From contig NZ_PISE01000026.1 of NCBI RefSeq assembly GCF_002835805.1, positions 1 through 64,000 of the forward strand: a stretch of DNA of 64,000 bases, written 5' to 3'. The translations under genes and the position numbers were made by a program. Below are positions 1 to 9,224 of the stretch, in pieces. Below the pieces are notes generated by a model, which worked only from the letters and a program-made list of their open reading frames with translations, searched no databases and was not told the origin of the DNA. Position 1 is the stretch's first letter. Each line of letters opens with the position of its first letter. The DNA comes from Niallia nealsonii (lineage in GTDB: Bacteria > Bacillota > Bacilli > Bacillales > Cytobacillaceae).

Positions 1-12
1 TTTTTTATGAAA

Positions 13-1182
13 TTATTGTTTCTGCTGTTTAAATTCTTTTTTAATTTTTTCTAGAAGTTCTTTATTTGTTAATACTTCAAATGCGGTTAAGGCCATCGAT
101 TTTGCCCCAAGAATCATTGCTTCTCTTGCTTGATCTGACATGGCAGCTTCTCTAAATTCATGGGTATGGCAAGCATATGCTTCATTGCAAATTTTAATAT
201 ATGGATGAATCGCTGGCACCACTTGGCTTACATTCCCCATATCAAGAGAGCCTGTACCATCTTTTTGAGAGAAGATTTCTTCTTCTTTTACCCCTAATGA
301 AATCAGCTCTTTGGTAAAAATTTCTGACAATGTATGATTGGTAATCATATCATCATAGGAAAATTCGTAGAAGGAAGCTTCCATTTTCGCCCCTGTCTGC
401 AAGGCAGCTCCTTCTGCACATTTTTTCACTTTTTCCACTAATTCATTCACATATTCCCGTTTTGCTGCACGTACATAAAATTGGGCAACCGCATAATCCG
501 GCACGACGTTCGCTGCTTTGCCTCCTTCTGTAATAATACCGTGAATGCGGGCATCTGAAGTGATATGCTGACGAAGTGCATTAATACTGTTAAACGTTTG
601 CAGCACGGCATCAAGGGCATTTATTCCCATATGAGGGCTTGCTGCTGCATGAGCAGCTTTTCCAAAAAATTCAAATTGAATAGCATCCATCGCTAATGAT
701 GCACCACTTTTTACATAGTTGTCTAATGGATGCACCATCATTGCTACATCTAATGCATCAAATAAACCGGCTTCTGCCATTGTTACTTTGCCGCCTTTTG
801 TTTCTTCTGCTGGCGTTCCAAAAACAATGATTTTCCCCCCTGTTTCCTTCAACACTTTGCTTAAGCCAATTCCTGCTGCTATACCCATTGTTCCAATTAA
901 ATTATGGCCGCAAGCATGTCCTACTTCCGGCAAAGCATCATATTCTGCCATAAATCCAATAGTCGGTCCTTGTTTGCCGCTGTCAAAAGTCGCTGTAAAC
1001 GCAGTTGCAAGTCCCAATGTTCCAATTTCTACATCAAAATCATGTTTTTTTAATGTGTCTGTCAACACTTTGCATGCTTTAAATTCTTCGTGGCCTAACT
1101 CTGGATTTTCTCCTATATAAATACTAATGTCATCAAAATCATTTTTATAGTGGTCAATTGCTTCTACGATGTTCTTTTTCAC
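13..1182 (-). CDS. M20 family amidohydrolase (AbgB/PM20D2-like)
   Basis: Predicted zinc-dependent cytoplasmic amidohydrolase that removes an acyl or aryl group from an amino acid or dipeptide; the exact substrate cannot be read from sequence. The 389-residue protein has the M20 pattern: an N-terminal HPEL-like segment (ENPELGHEEF), MAEYDALPEVGHACGHN around residues 78-94 holding metal ligands, PAEETKGG near residue 125 with the catalytic glutamate, and a lid domain around GKAAHAA. The AEYDALP form is typical of the aminobenzoyl-glutamate/PM20D2 branch rather than of ArgE or DapE. The start is GTG with AAAGGTG about 11 bases upstream. It appears monocistronic; the upstream speD transcript probably ends at the hairpin between them. 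Confidence 0.85.
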   Translation of the reverse strand: MKKNIVEAIDHYKNDFDDISIYIGENPELGHEEFKACKVLTDTLKKHDFDVEIGTLGLATAFTATFDSGKQGPTIGFMAEYDALPEVGHACGHNLIGTMGIAAGIGLSKVLKETGGKIIVFGTPAEETKGGKVTMAEAGLFDALDVAMMVHPLDNYVKSGASLAMDAIQFEFFGKAAHAAASPHMGINALDAVLQTFNSINALRQHITSDARIHGIITEGGKAANVVPDYAVAQFYVRAAKREYVNELVEKVKKCAEGAALQTGAKMEASFYEFSYDDMITNHTLSEIFTKELISLGVKEEEIFSQKDGTGSLDMGNVSQVVPAIHPYIKICNEAYACHTHEFREAAMSDQAREAMILGAKSMALTAFEVLTNKELLEKIKKEFKQQKQ

Positions 1183-1291
1183 TGCTTGTCAGCACCTTTC
1201 AATTATTCTACTAAAATAGTTTAGCAGAATCAGTGATAAATGCATAGTTAGAAACGAGTAAAAATAATCATAAATGTATAAATATACGATA

Positions 1292-1328
1292 AAAAAGCGG
1301 AGGAGCAAACGTCTTTCCACCGCTTTTT
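1292..1328 (-). terminator. Rho-independent terminator after speD
   Basis: A short GCGG/CCGC stem flanked by runs of A on the left and T on the right lies just past the speD stop codon. It could also work on the plus strand, but no plus-strand gene ends here. Confidence 0.6.
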
Positions 1329-1356
1329 TTGTTTCCTGCCAAATATATGGTTGTTT

Positions 1357-2160
1357 TTAATGAACATTTTTCCCATAAAAAATTTCATTCATTTCCATTC
1401 TTAATTTGCCTGTAATCGCCATTTGTTCTTGAGTGGAAAGTTCTTCTGCCGTATAGCCAAACAAATAATTGTTTAAATCGAATTTTTTTAATTTACATTT
1501 TGTATGAAAAATATTTTCTTGATAGATGTTGACGTCGATCATATCAAATAGTGCTTTTACTTCATCTGGTATATAATTTTGGATAGAATCGATATTATGG
1601 TCGATAAATAATTTATGGCCGTTTATATCCCTTGTAAAACCTCTAACACGATAATCCATAATCATAATATCTGTATCAAATGAATGAATAAGATAATTTA
1701 ATGCCTTTAAGGGAGAGATTTCGCCGCATGTGGATACATCAATATCTGCTCTAAAGGTGCTTATTCCTTCATCTGGATGATATTCAGGATAAGTATGTAC
1801 CGTTATATGACTTTTATCTAAATGCATAACAACCGAATCTGGCAAAGGCCCTGGCGATTCTTCAAATACATCTTTTGGAGCCTCAGCAACAGGTCCTTCG
1901 GATACAAGCAAAGTGACACTTGCTCCTTGTGGTTCATAATCTTGTTTGGCGATATTTAATACATGAGCACCAATGATATCTGATACATCTTTTAGAATAT
2001 TAGTAAGACGATCTGCATTATACTGCTCATCAATATATTCCAGATACGCTTCTCTTTCCTCTCTTGTTCTTGTATAGCATATATCATACATATTAAAACT
2101 TAAGGATTTTGTTAAATTATTAAATCCGTGGAGTTCAATTCGCTGCTGTGGTGTTAACAT
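1357..2160 (-). CDS. speD: S-adenosylmethionine decarboxylase proenzyme, long SpeD form
   Basis: Makes decarboxylated S-adenosylmethionine, the aminopropyl donor for spermidine. At 267 residues it matches the long enterobacterial SpeD type (about 264), not the short 120-130 residue SpeH form of B. subtilis. The self-cleavage region [13 protein letters not shown] (about residues 113-125) is present; the serine becomes the pyruvoyl cofactor. [19 protein letters not shown] and [12 protein letters not shown] also match the family closely. The ATG is preceded by GGGGGAG. There is no speE neighbour, so spermidine synthase must be encoded elsewhere. Confidence 0.93.
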   Translation of the reverse strand: MLTPQQRIELHGFNNLTKSLSFNMYDICYTRTREEREAYLEYIDEQYNADRLTNILKDVSDIIGAHVLNIAKQDYEPQGASVTLLVSEGPVAEAPKDVFEESPGPLPDSVVMHLDKSHITVHTYPEYHPDEGISTFRADIDVSTCGEISPLKALNYLIHSFDTDIMIMDYRVRGFTRDINGHKLFIDHNIDSIQNYIPDEVKALFDMIDVNIYQENIFHTKCKLKKFDLNNYLFGYTAEELSTQEQMAITGKLRMEMNEIFYGKNVH

Positions 2161-2243
2161 CTTTTTCTCCCCCAGTCATGATCACACTTTTAATATCATC
2201 GAAAATATTTTTATCTTACCCTTTTTAGCACTATTTAATCATA

Positions 2244-2300
2244 AAAAAAGATGATCTTTATGTTTCTGTGCACTTGGGGCAAGAAACATGAAAGATCATC
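2244..2300 (-). terminator. Strong terminator after glsA
   Basis: Inverted repeat of about 17 bases (arms 2250-2266 and 2283-2300) just past the glsA stop codon. On the minus strand it is followed by a run of T. Confidence 0.85.
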
Positions 2301-2306
2301 CTGTAA

Positions 2307-3236
2307 TTAAAACATGCTAAGCGAATATTTTTCTGCAAGGAGTTCCAATAGTTTTAAACCTGCGACACTATTTCCTTTATCATCGAGTGCAGGACCTGAT
2401 ATTCCGATGCCAAACCGGTTTGGAACAGCTCCTAATATCCCCCCTGATACACCGCTTTTTGCAGGAATGCCGACGCGAACAGCAAATTCTCCTGAAGCAT
2501 TGTACATGCCGCATGTTACCATAAACGTTTTGCAGATTCTCGCAACATGTGCAGGCATAATTCGCTTATTGGTAATTGGCTCCATGCCATCTAAAGCGAA
2601 AATAATGCCAATGCGCGCAAGATCTAAACAGTTTACTTCAATCGCACATTGTTTTGTATATAAATCTAATAACTCTTCGACATCTTCATTGATGATGCCA
2701 TGCTGTTTCATAAAGTAGCATAACGATCTATTTAAATGAGAGGTTTCAAATTCAGATTTAGCCACTTCTTTTGAATAGGTAGTATGTTCATTGCCAGTCA
2801 AAAGACTGACAAAAGAGAGAATTTTATTCAGGCGTTCCTCTACTGATTGACCCTTAATCATATGAGTAACAGCAAGTGCACCTGCATTAATCATGGGGTT
2901 CAGCGGTTTAGACGGATTGCTCATTTCCAGTTTAACAATGCTGTTAAAAGGATCTCCAGTCGGCTCATATCCTACTTTTTGAAATACATATTCCTCCCCG
3001 CATTCAATCAGTGCAAGGGCAAGTGTTAATACTTTGGAAATGCTTTGCAGCGTAATGCTTTCTTGGATATCTCCTGCAGAGATGCATCTGCCATCAGGAT
3101 GATAAACTGCGATGGATAAATCATCTGGATTTGCTTTGCTTAAGGCTGGTATGTAATCGGCCACTTTCCCTTTTTGTGTGTAATATTTTGCTTCTTCCAA
3201 TATTGCTTCTAGTTCATTGTTTGTTTGACAAGGCAT
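2307..3236 (-). CDS. glsA: Glutaminase
   Basis: Hydrolyses L-glutamine to glutamate and ammonia in the cytoplasm. The serine-dependent glutaminase fold is recognisable: [13 protein letters not shown] carries the SxxK catalytic serine and lysine (about residues 66-69 from the chosen start), followed by [22 protein letters not shown] and a glycine-rich C-terminal [11 protein letters not shown] segment. I chose the ATG at 3236 because GGTGA lies 5 bases before it; an upstream TTG at 3248 lacks a well-placed ribosome site. This gives 309 residues, the usual length. It stands alone, so a link to acid or nitrogen stress is inference only. Confidence 0.93.
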   Translation of the reverse strand: MPCQTNNELEAILEEAKYYTQKGKVADYIPALSKANPDDLSIAVYHPDGRCISAGDIQESITLQSISKVLTLALALIECGEEYVFQKVGYEPTGDPFNSIVKLEMSNPSKPLNPMINAGALAVTHMIKGQSVEERLNKILSFVSLLTGNEHTTYSKEVAKSEFETSHLNRSLCYFMKQHGIINEDVEELLDLYTKQCAIEVNCLDLARIGIIFALDGMEPITNKRIMPAHVARICKTFMVTCGMYNASGEFAVRVGIPAKSGVSGGILGAVPNRFGIGISGPALDDKGNSVAGLKLLELLAEKYSLSMF

Positions 3237-3433
3237 ATTTTTCACCAACTTTATGTAGTTTACAAATCTAGTTATTTTTTGAAATAGGAAATAGATTAGG
3301 GTTATTTTTCCCCCTTTTCTTTTTTCTAATCTGCTCCTTTTAGGGACTATGCATTATGCAAGCGCAAAAAAATATTTCTTATTTCATTCTATCTATTCTA
3401 TCATATCTGACTTTTCAGAAAAAGAAAGGAAGC

Positions 3434-3465
3434 AAAAAAATCAGTAGCAGTATAGCGCTACTGAT
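3434..3465 (-). terminator. Terminator overlapping the end of the GGDEF/EAL gene
   Basis: Perfect 9-base stem (3440-3448 with 3457-3465) that includes the stop codon region and is followed on the minus strand by seven T. Confidence 0.75.
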
Positions 3466-5683
3466 TTGTATCATTCATTCGCAAAAGCAATTTCTCCACT
3501 TCTTCTTTTGGAAGGGGTTTGCTGTAAAAATAACCTTGGCCCATTTTACAATTATTTTTTACAAGAAAGTGAACTTGATCTAGCTTTTCTATTCCTTCTG
3601 CAATGACAGAAAAATTCATGTTTTGTCCCATATCGATAATCGCTTTTACTAAAGACCCTTTGTGAACAGGATCATTAATATCATCAACAAAAGATTTATC
3701 GATTTTAAGGGTATCAATAGGCAAATGTTTTAAATAGCTTAAGCTAGAATAGCCTTTTCCAAAATCATCAATAGAAATAAGGAAGCCAATCTTTTTTAGT
3801 TCATTTAGGATCTTTATGGAGCGATCGATATTTTGCATAATGCTTTCTGTAATTTCTAATTCCACTGTATTAGGGTTAAGCTGCAAATCTGTGATAATCT
3901 TTTCAAAAATTTGTGCCAGTTCTGAACACTGAAATTGTTTAGCAGAAATATTAACGCTCATTGTAATGGGAGGCGTGCCAAGTGCATCCCATTTCTTTTT
4001 TTGTTTGCAAGCTTGTGTGAACACCCATTCCCCGATAGAAAAAATCAAATTGGTTTCTTCCGCCAATGGAATAAACTCTTCAGGAGAGATAAATCCATAC
4101 GTAGGGTGAATCCACCTTAACAATGCTTCAAATCCAATGATTTTGTTTGTGTGCAAATTCACTTGCGGCTGATAATACAAAACTAATTCATTATGTTGAA
4201 TCGCTTTTCTTAAAGCCATTTCTAATTCCATTTTTCTAGAACTTTTTATGGCTAAGGTAGAAGAATAAAATTGGAAATTATTTTTTCCGTTTTCTTTTGC
4301 TAAAAACATCGCAGCATCCGCATTTTTTATTAATGTTTCCTGATCTGACCCATCCTCTGGATATAAACTGATGCCAATACTTGCAGAAATAAAAAACTCT
4401 TCCTCTTTAATGAGGAATGGGAAGGATATTTCTTTCATAATGGTGCCGGCAATCTCTTTTATTTCTTCTAGTTGTTTGTTTTCTAAAAAGATTAAAAATT
4501 CATCGCCCCCGAGGCGGGAAACAAAACTGTCTTTTATGCTTGCCTTTTGCAGTCTTTTTGCAACCTGCTGCAAGATAATATCTCCTGTGGAATGTCCTTT
4601 TGTATCATTAATTCGTTTGAATTGATCCAAATCGACAAATAATAAAGCCATTGACTGAACAGATGGATGAAAAAGAAGTTCGTTTAGTTTGCTTTTTGAA
4701 CTGTTTCGATTGGGAAGATTCGTCAATTGATCAAAATAAGCTAAATTTTTGATCATTTGATCTGTCGCTTTTCTTTTGGTAATATCTTTCCCCACTACTA
4801 GGATGGCGTGTTTGCCAGCAAATAGAATTGGTTTGCAGGATATTTCTACATCAAAAATAGCTCCTGTTTTATCTTGAATAATCTTTACTTCATATGTTTT
4901 GCTGCTATATTGTTTTTTAGGCGGGACCGGAAATACCTCTTTGATTCGTTCATAGTCTTCTTTTGATAAATAATTATCAATTGTTTGTTTCTTTAATTCT
5001 TCTGATTCAGCAATTCCTAAGATATCTTTTCCAACGTTATTTATATATAAAATTTGATAATTACTTACAACTGCGATTATATCTGGTGAAATATCGACAA
5101 GTGTGCTGAATCGTTCTTCATTTTCTTTGCTTTCGGTAATATCCAATAATACACTGGTGAATTCAATCATATTGCCATGCTGATCAAATTCTGGAATGCC
5201 TTTATCTTTTATCCAGCGAATATCGCCATTGGGCTTTACAATACGGTAGATGCTTGTAACATTTTCTCTGCGGCCAAGATTTTGGAATCTTTCTTCTAAA
5301 ATAAAAGTATCCTCTTCCACTATGACATCTCGCCATAAATCGGGATTTGCGTAAAAATCTTGCAAAGGTCTGCCATATATTTTTTCAATCCCTGCTGAGA
5401 TAAGCAATTCATCCTTTTTCATATCATGATACCAAATAGCAATATCTGTTGTTTCGAAGATGGTCTGCAATTTTAGATTGCTCGTTCGAATTTCTTTTAC
5501 CATTTTTTCAATATTTTTTAGTATTTTTAATAAACTAAAAAGACAACCGATAAGAAATAAGGCATGTAAAGTGATATAAAGAGTATCATTGATTTCTTTA
5601 TAAAAAATATTTAATACTAATGTGCTGAACATAAAAGAACATAATATAATGATCCATTTTGTTTCGTTATTTTTATAGACCAT
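3458..5683 (-). CDS. Membrane PAS-PAS-GGDEF-EAL cyclic-di-GMP protein
   Basis: Predicted membrane sensor that makes or breaks cyclic di-GMP. From the ATG at 5683 (GGAG 9 bases upstream) it has 741 residues. Order: two N-terminal membrane helices (residues about 8-55), PAS with PAC ending DITESKE (about 75-190), second PAS ending DITKRKA (to about 305), GGDEF domain with intact RLGGDEFLIF, and EAL domain with EALLRW, NISAKQF, EITES, IDDFGKGYSSL, IDKSF and AEGIE. Both active sites therefore look intact. The RxxD inhibitory site five residues before GGDEF is absent (SIKD there). The net activity cannot be told. It is transcribed alone. Confidence 0.9.
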   Translation of the reverse strand: MVYKNNETKWIIILCSFMFSTLVLNIFYKEINDTLYITLHALFLIGCLFSLLKILKNIEKMVKEIRTSNLKLQTIFETTDIAIWYHDMKKDELLISAGIEKIYGRPLQDFYANPDLWRDVIVEEDTFILEERFQNLGRRENVTSIYRIVKPNGDIRWIKDKGIPEFDQHGNMIEFTSVLLDITESKENEERFSTLVDISPDIIAVVSNYQILYINNVGKDILGIAESEELKKQTIDNYLSKEDYERIKEVFPVPPKKQYSSKTYEVKIIQDKTGAIFDVEISCKPILFAGKHAILVVGKDITKRKATDQMIKNLAYFDQLTNLPNRNSSKSKLNELLFHPSVQSMALLFVDLDQFKRINDTKGHSTGDIILQQVAKRLQKASIKDSFVSRLGGDEFLIFLENKQLEEIKEIAGTIMKEISFPFLIKEEEFFISASIGISLYPEDGSDQETLIKNADAAMFLAKENGKNNFQFYSSTLAIKSSRKMELEMALRKAIQHNELVLYYQPQVNLHTNKIIGFEALLRWIHPTYGFISPEEFIPLAEETNLIFSIGEWVFTQACKQKKKWDALGTPPITMSVNISAKQFQCSELAQIFEKIITDLQLNPNTVELEITESIMQNIDRSIKILNELKKIGFLISIDDFGKGYSSLSYLKHLPIDTLKIDKSFVDDINDPVHKGSLVKAIIDMGQNMNFSVIAEGIEKLDQVHFLVKNNCKMGQGYFYSKPLPKEEVEKLLLRMNDTNQ

Positions 5684-5986
5684 TGTGCCAATCTCCATTC
5701 GTACTCGGTGTAAGGTTAATGATTCTGTTTTTTCTTATGGCATCTTCTCTTGCATTACTGCAAAAAACAAGCTATTCCATTGTTTATTTTATTTGTTCGT
5801 CTATTTAATCCAGAGCTGACATATGAATAAAATGATGGAATCGCATAAGCAAATCATTTTATTTTACATGCAAAGCAACGTATACATTTTACCAATCAAC
5901 CTATATTAGTAATATCGGAAACAGTGAAGTTATTTTTAATAGGAATATTAAAAACAAGAATGATCTGTTTATCCGAATAATTATAA
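5684..5986. other. Intergenic region, no gene seen
   Basis: About 300 AT-rich bases between the cyclic-di-GMP gene and the EamA gene. It must hold the promoter of the former. I see no open frame with a ribosome site and no clear hairpin. Confidence 0.5.
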
Positions 5987-6409
5987 TTAAAGAGTGGTTA
6001 AAATAACCCCAATGGTAATCAGTGCAATGCCTATTCCATTTAATAAGCTGATTTTTTCCCCTAAAAATAAAATGGCTATAATGGTGGCAAGCACTACACT
6101 TAATTTGTCAACAGGAGCCACTTGTGTAACTTTCCCTGTTTTTAATGCTAAAAAATAAAATAGCCAGGAAGTTGCCCCTGCCACTCCACTTAACACAATC
6201 CACAAAAAGTTTTTCTTATCAGCAATCAGGCTTGGAATTTTTGTTAAATTGCCTTCAATCGCTACCACAATTACTAAAAAAGCAGCCATAATAATAGCGC
6301 GAACGGCAGTAGCTGTATTAGCATCAATATTGGCAAGCCCTATTTTTCCAAAAATCCCAACAAGTGCCGCACAGGCGGCAGATAATAAAGCAAAAATTAA
6401 CCAGGACAT
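5987..6409 (-). CDS. Single-domain EamA/DMT family transporter
   Basis: Small drug/metabolite transporter superfamily membrane protein of 140 residues with one EamA unit of about five hydrophobic helices, ending FLGEKISLLNGIGIALITIGVIL, the usual end of an EamA repeat. Such half-length proteins are thought to dimerise. The start at 6409 (MSWLIFALLSA) follows GGGAAGGGG at good spacing; an upstream ATG would add a very basic, lysine-rich tail and lacks a ribosome site. The substrate is unknown. Confidence 0.82.
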   Translation of the reverse strand: MSWLIFALLSAACAALVGIFGKIGLANIDANTATAVRAIIMAAFLVIVVAIEGNLTKIPSLIADKKNFLWIVLSGVAGATSWLFYFLALKTGKVTQVAPVDKLSVVLATIIAILFLGEKISLLNGIGIALITIGVILTTL

Positions 6410-6510
6410 CTTTTTTCCCCTTCCCTTTTTATGTATGTATAATGGTTCTTTCTTCTTTTTCTTAGGATACACTAATTTCCGGAAATATTATTCCTTTTTT
6501 TCTAAATCAG

Positions 6511-6557
6511 ACAAAATAGAGTAGTAGCATAAAAAGCATGCTACTACTCTATTTTGT
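6511..6557. terminator. Bidirectional terminator between cstA and the EamA gene
   Basis: Perfect 20-base inverted repeat (6511-6530 with 6538-6557) with a 7-base loop, 12 bases past the cstA stop codon. The outer arms supply A and T tracts. Confidence 0.85.
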
Positions 6558-6568
6558 CTTGATACTGT

Positions 6569-8371
6569 TTATAATGAATGTGTTTCTGTGTGAATTCTTG
6601 GCTCATTCCACATTTTCAGCCATTTGCTTGTTGCCGTAATCATAATAATGATCCCAAGGATTAACATGATAATGGAAAGAATGCCGTTTAATACATTATA
6701 TCCCGCTGCATTTGGATTAAAATAGACGTTTGTAATCATCCAATATCCCGCATAATTAACAGTGATGAATAAATAAGCCATTGGTATTAAACAAGTCAGC
6801 ATATATCTGCGCTTATCGGCAATTTTTAAAATAACCGTTGCACCAATAATTAACCCAATGCTTGCCATCAGCTGATTAGAAACACCAAATAATGCCCATA
6901 CTGAACTAATATCGCCAGAGTACAGAAGATAGCCCCACATAAAACACGCAAGAGCACTTGCAAAAATCGATCCAGGCAGCCAGTCAACTTTTTTTAATGG
7001 CCGATAAAATTCTCCAAAAAAGTCTTGAATTAAATAGCGAGCAACTCTTGTGCCAGCATCAATTGCTGTTAAAATGAATACAGCTTCAAACATAATGACA
7101 AATTGAAAGAAATAAGAGGATAGATGCTGAAACCAAGAAATCTCGGTAAAAACATATGTCATTCCAACAGCAAGTGTTACTGCTCCTCCTGTTCTTCCTT
7201 CTAAGTCAATGCCAATTTCTCTCGATAATTCAGGAAGATTGGTTACATTCATTCCTAATGTTTGAAATACTTGCGGCGAAGAATTAATGGCAAAGTAATC
7301 TCCTGGATGGAGTGCTGTTGCAGCAATCAATGCCATAATGCCAACTAAACATTCCACAAGCATCGCTCCAAAACCGACTACTTTTATATCACTCCATTTG
7401 TCGAGCATTTTTGGCGTTGTTCCAGATCCAACAAATGCATGGAATCCAGAAATCGCTCCACACGCGATGGTAATCGAAATGAATGGCCATACAGGACCCG
7501 CAATAACTGGACCGCCGCCATGGATAAAAGAAGTAAAGGCAGGAAACTCGATAACTGGATTAATAATAAATACCCCAATAATCAGTGCGATAAAAACGCC
7601 AATTTTCATAAAGCTGGATAAGTAATCTCTTGGCGCCAACAACAGCCATACAGGCAGTGCTGCTGCAAAAAATGCATAAATAGGAAGAATAATAGCAAGT
7701 GTTTTCGTATCAAATGTCAAAAAATCTCCAAGTGCAGTATCTTGTATGGATGGTCCTATAAAAACACCCACCATTAATAAAATAAATCCAATAGTAGAAG
7801 TCATTTTTAAATTGCCCGTTTTTTTATAAAGAATGCCAACACCCATGGCGATCGGAATCGTTATTCCAACGGCAAATGTCCCCCAAGGATTTCGTTCTAA
7901 TGCATGAAGAACAACCATCGATAAGCCTGCCATTGTAATGGTAATAATAAATAACATCGCAAGCCCTGTGCAAAATCCAGCTACAGGTCCTAACTCTTCT
8001 TTTGCTACTTCTGATAAGGATTTTCCTTTTTTGCGCATACTAGCAAATAATACAACAGCATCATGGACTGCTCCTCCAATCACTGCTCCAATCAACAGCC
8101 ACAACAGTCCTGGAAGATAGCCAAACTGTGCCGCAAGAATTGGCCCAACAAGTGGTCCTGCAGCCGCAATTGCTGCAAAATGATGGCCAAATGACACCCA
8201 CTTATTTGTTGGTACATAATCTTTGCCGTCATTTAATTCATGTGCCGGCGTTAATTTTTCATCATTTAGTTTTAATACTTTTACCGCCATAAATGTTCCA
8301 TATAAACGATAGGCAATCATTAAAATACACATGGATGCTATCACTATTGTAATCGCATTCATTTTTCTCAT
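6569..8371 (-). CDS. cstA: CstA family carbon starvation / pyruvate transporter
   Basis: Polytopic membrane carrier of 600 residues in the CstA/BtsT family, whose characterised members take up pyruvate or peptides. Many hydrophobic helices are visible; conserved family stretches include FGHHFAAIAAAGPLVGPILAA near residue 62, GAVHDAVVLFASMRKKGKSL near 100 and FHAFVGSGTTPKML near 310. The ribosome site is GGGGG before the ATG. The gene lies directly downstream of lytS-lytR on the same strand with its own candidate LytR-dependent promoter. By analogy with E. coli BtsSR-BtsT and Bacillus LytST-PftAB I infer pyruvate uptake; the substrate is not proven by sequence. Confidence 0.9.
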   Translation of the reverse strand: MRKMNAITIVIASMCILMIAYRLYGTFMAVKVLKLNDEKLTPAHELNDGKDYVPTNKWVSFGHHFAAIAAAGPLVGPILAAQFGYLPGLLWLLIGAVIGGAVHDAVVLFASMRKKGKSLSEVAKEELGPVAGFCTGLAMLFIITITMAGLSMVVLHALERNPWGTFAVGITIPIAMGVGILYKKTGNLKMTSTIGFILLMVGVFIGPSIQDTALGDFLTFDTKTLAIILPIYAFFAAALPVWLLLAPRDYLSSFMKIGVFIALIIGVFIINPVIEFPAFTSFIHGGGPVIAGPVWPFISITIACGAISGFHAFVGSGTTPKMLDKWSDIKVVGFGAMLVECLVGIMALIAATALHPGDYFAINSSPQVFQTLGMNVTNLPELSREIGIDLEGRTGGAVTLAVGMTYVFTEISWFQHLSSYFFQFVIMFEAVFILTAIDAGTRVARYLIQDFFGEFYRPLKKVDWLPGSIFASALACFMWGYLLYSGDISSVWALFGVSNQLMASIGLIIGATVILKIADKRRYMLTCLIPMAYLFITVNYAGYWMITNVYFNPNAAGYNVLNGILSIIMLILGIIIMITATSKWLKMWNEPRIHTETHSL

Positions 8372-8389
8372 CCCCCTTTTTCTGCTTTT

Positions 8390-8463
8390 ATTATAAAAGA
8401 TGAAAAGAAGATAAATGCGTTTTCAATGCTAATTGCAGAAATCTCACTGTGAACTGCAGAAAT
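8390..8463 (-). promoter_or_regulatory. Candidate LytR-dependent cstA promoter with direct-repeat operator
   Basis: Two copies of AAYTGCAGAAAT (plus-strand reading) at 8431-8442 and 8452-8463 lie exactly 21 bases apart, the two-helical-turn spacing usual for LytTR-domain regulators. A TATAAT -10 box sits at 8390-8395 with a poor -35 box (8413-8418), as expected for an activated promoter. The start codon of cstA is about 20 bases past the -10. Confidence 0.65.
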
Positions 8464-8480
8464 AAAAAGCTAAGATGCAG

Positions 8481-9224
8481 CTAAAATTGTAAAACCTGTT
8501 TCAGATCTTTTGTATAGTTTCTGCTGACCGGAATTTTTGCCCCATCTTCCATAAAAAGTTGGTAGGTAGAATGAAACCATGGCTCAATTTCTTTGATTTT
8601 ATCCATATTAACAAGAAAGCTGCGATGAACACGAAACATCGAGCTATTTTTCAGTTTTTGTTCCAACTGTATTAAGGTACTTGTGACGATAATCGTTTCA
8701 GTTTTTGTTGTAATGGACGTTTTATTGTTTTGAGACTGAATATATAATATTTCTTCTATGGAAATAATTTTTATCCGATCATCACTGGATACTGCAATTT
8801 TATCGGGCATAGGATTGGCAGTCTTTGATGCTGCTGCCTTATTTTTATTGTGTTTAGCAGCCTGTACATGCTGGAGTTTTTTTATGGTGATTTTTAGCCG
8901 CTCCTCATCAATCGGTTTTAAAAGATAGTCTATTGCATGCACGTTAAAAGCATGAAGGGCATATTCATCATAAGCGGTTGCAAAAACAATTTCCGGCGGA
9001 TTCTTTAGCATGCTGATTTTTTCTGCTAATTGTATGCCACTTTCATTGCCAAGCTGGATATCAAGAAAAATAACATCGACTGTTTCTGTATAGAGGAGAA
9101 ATTCTAATTCATCTTCTACCGAATCATATTCCCCCACTATTTCAACCGCATCTGTTCTTTTTAATAAATACATTAATTCGTCTCTAGCCAATGGTTCATC
9201 TTCCACTACTAATGCTTTCAACAT
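8481..9224 (-). CDS. lytR: LytTR response regulator
   Basis: Two-component response regulator of 247 residues, partner of the kinase just upstream. The N-terminal receiver domain has acidic pocket VVEDEP, phospho-acceptor DVIFLDIQLG (about residue 56), FATAYDEYA and LLKPID. The C-terminal LytTR DNA-binding domain starts near residue 140 (DRIKIISIEEILYIQSQNN) and contains FRVHRSFLVNMDKI. I prefer the ATG at 9224 (GGGGGA 7-8 bases upstream) to the ATG at 9230, which is too close to the ribosome site. It overlaps the lytS end by 29 bases, so translation is probably coupled. Likely target: cstA. Confidence 0.9.
   Translation of the reverse strand: MLKALVVEDEPLARDELMYLLKRTDAVEIVGEYDSVEDELEFLLYTETVDVIFLDIQLGNESGIQLAEKISMLKNPPEIVFATAYDEYALHAFNVHAIDYLLKPIDEERLKITIKKLQHVQAAKHNKNKAAASKTANPMPDKIAVSSDDRIKIISIEEILYIQSQNNKTSITTKTETIIVTSTLIQLEQKLKNSSMFRVHRSFLVNMDKIKEIEPWFHSTYQLFMEDGAKIPVSRNYTKDLKQVLQF

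Noticed and set aside
719-1120. Plus-strand frame of 133 codons
   Set aside because: Antisense shadow of the M20 amidohydrolase, which has all family motifs.
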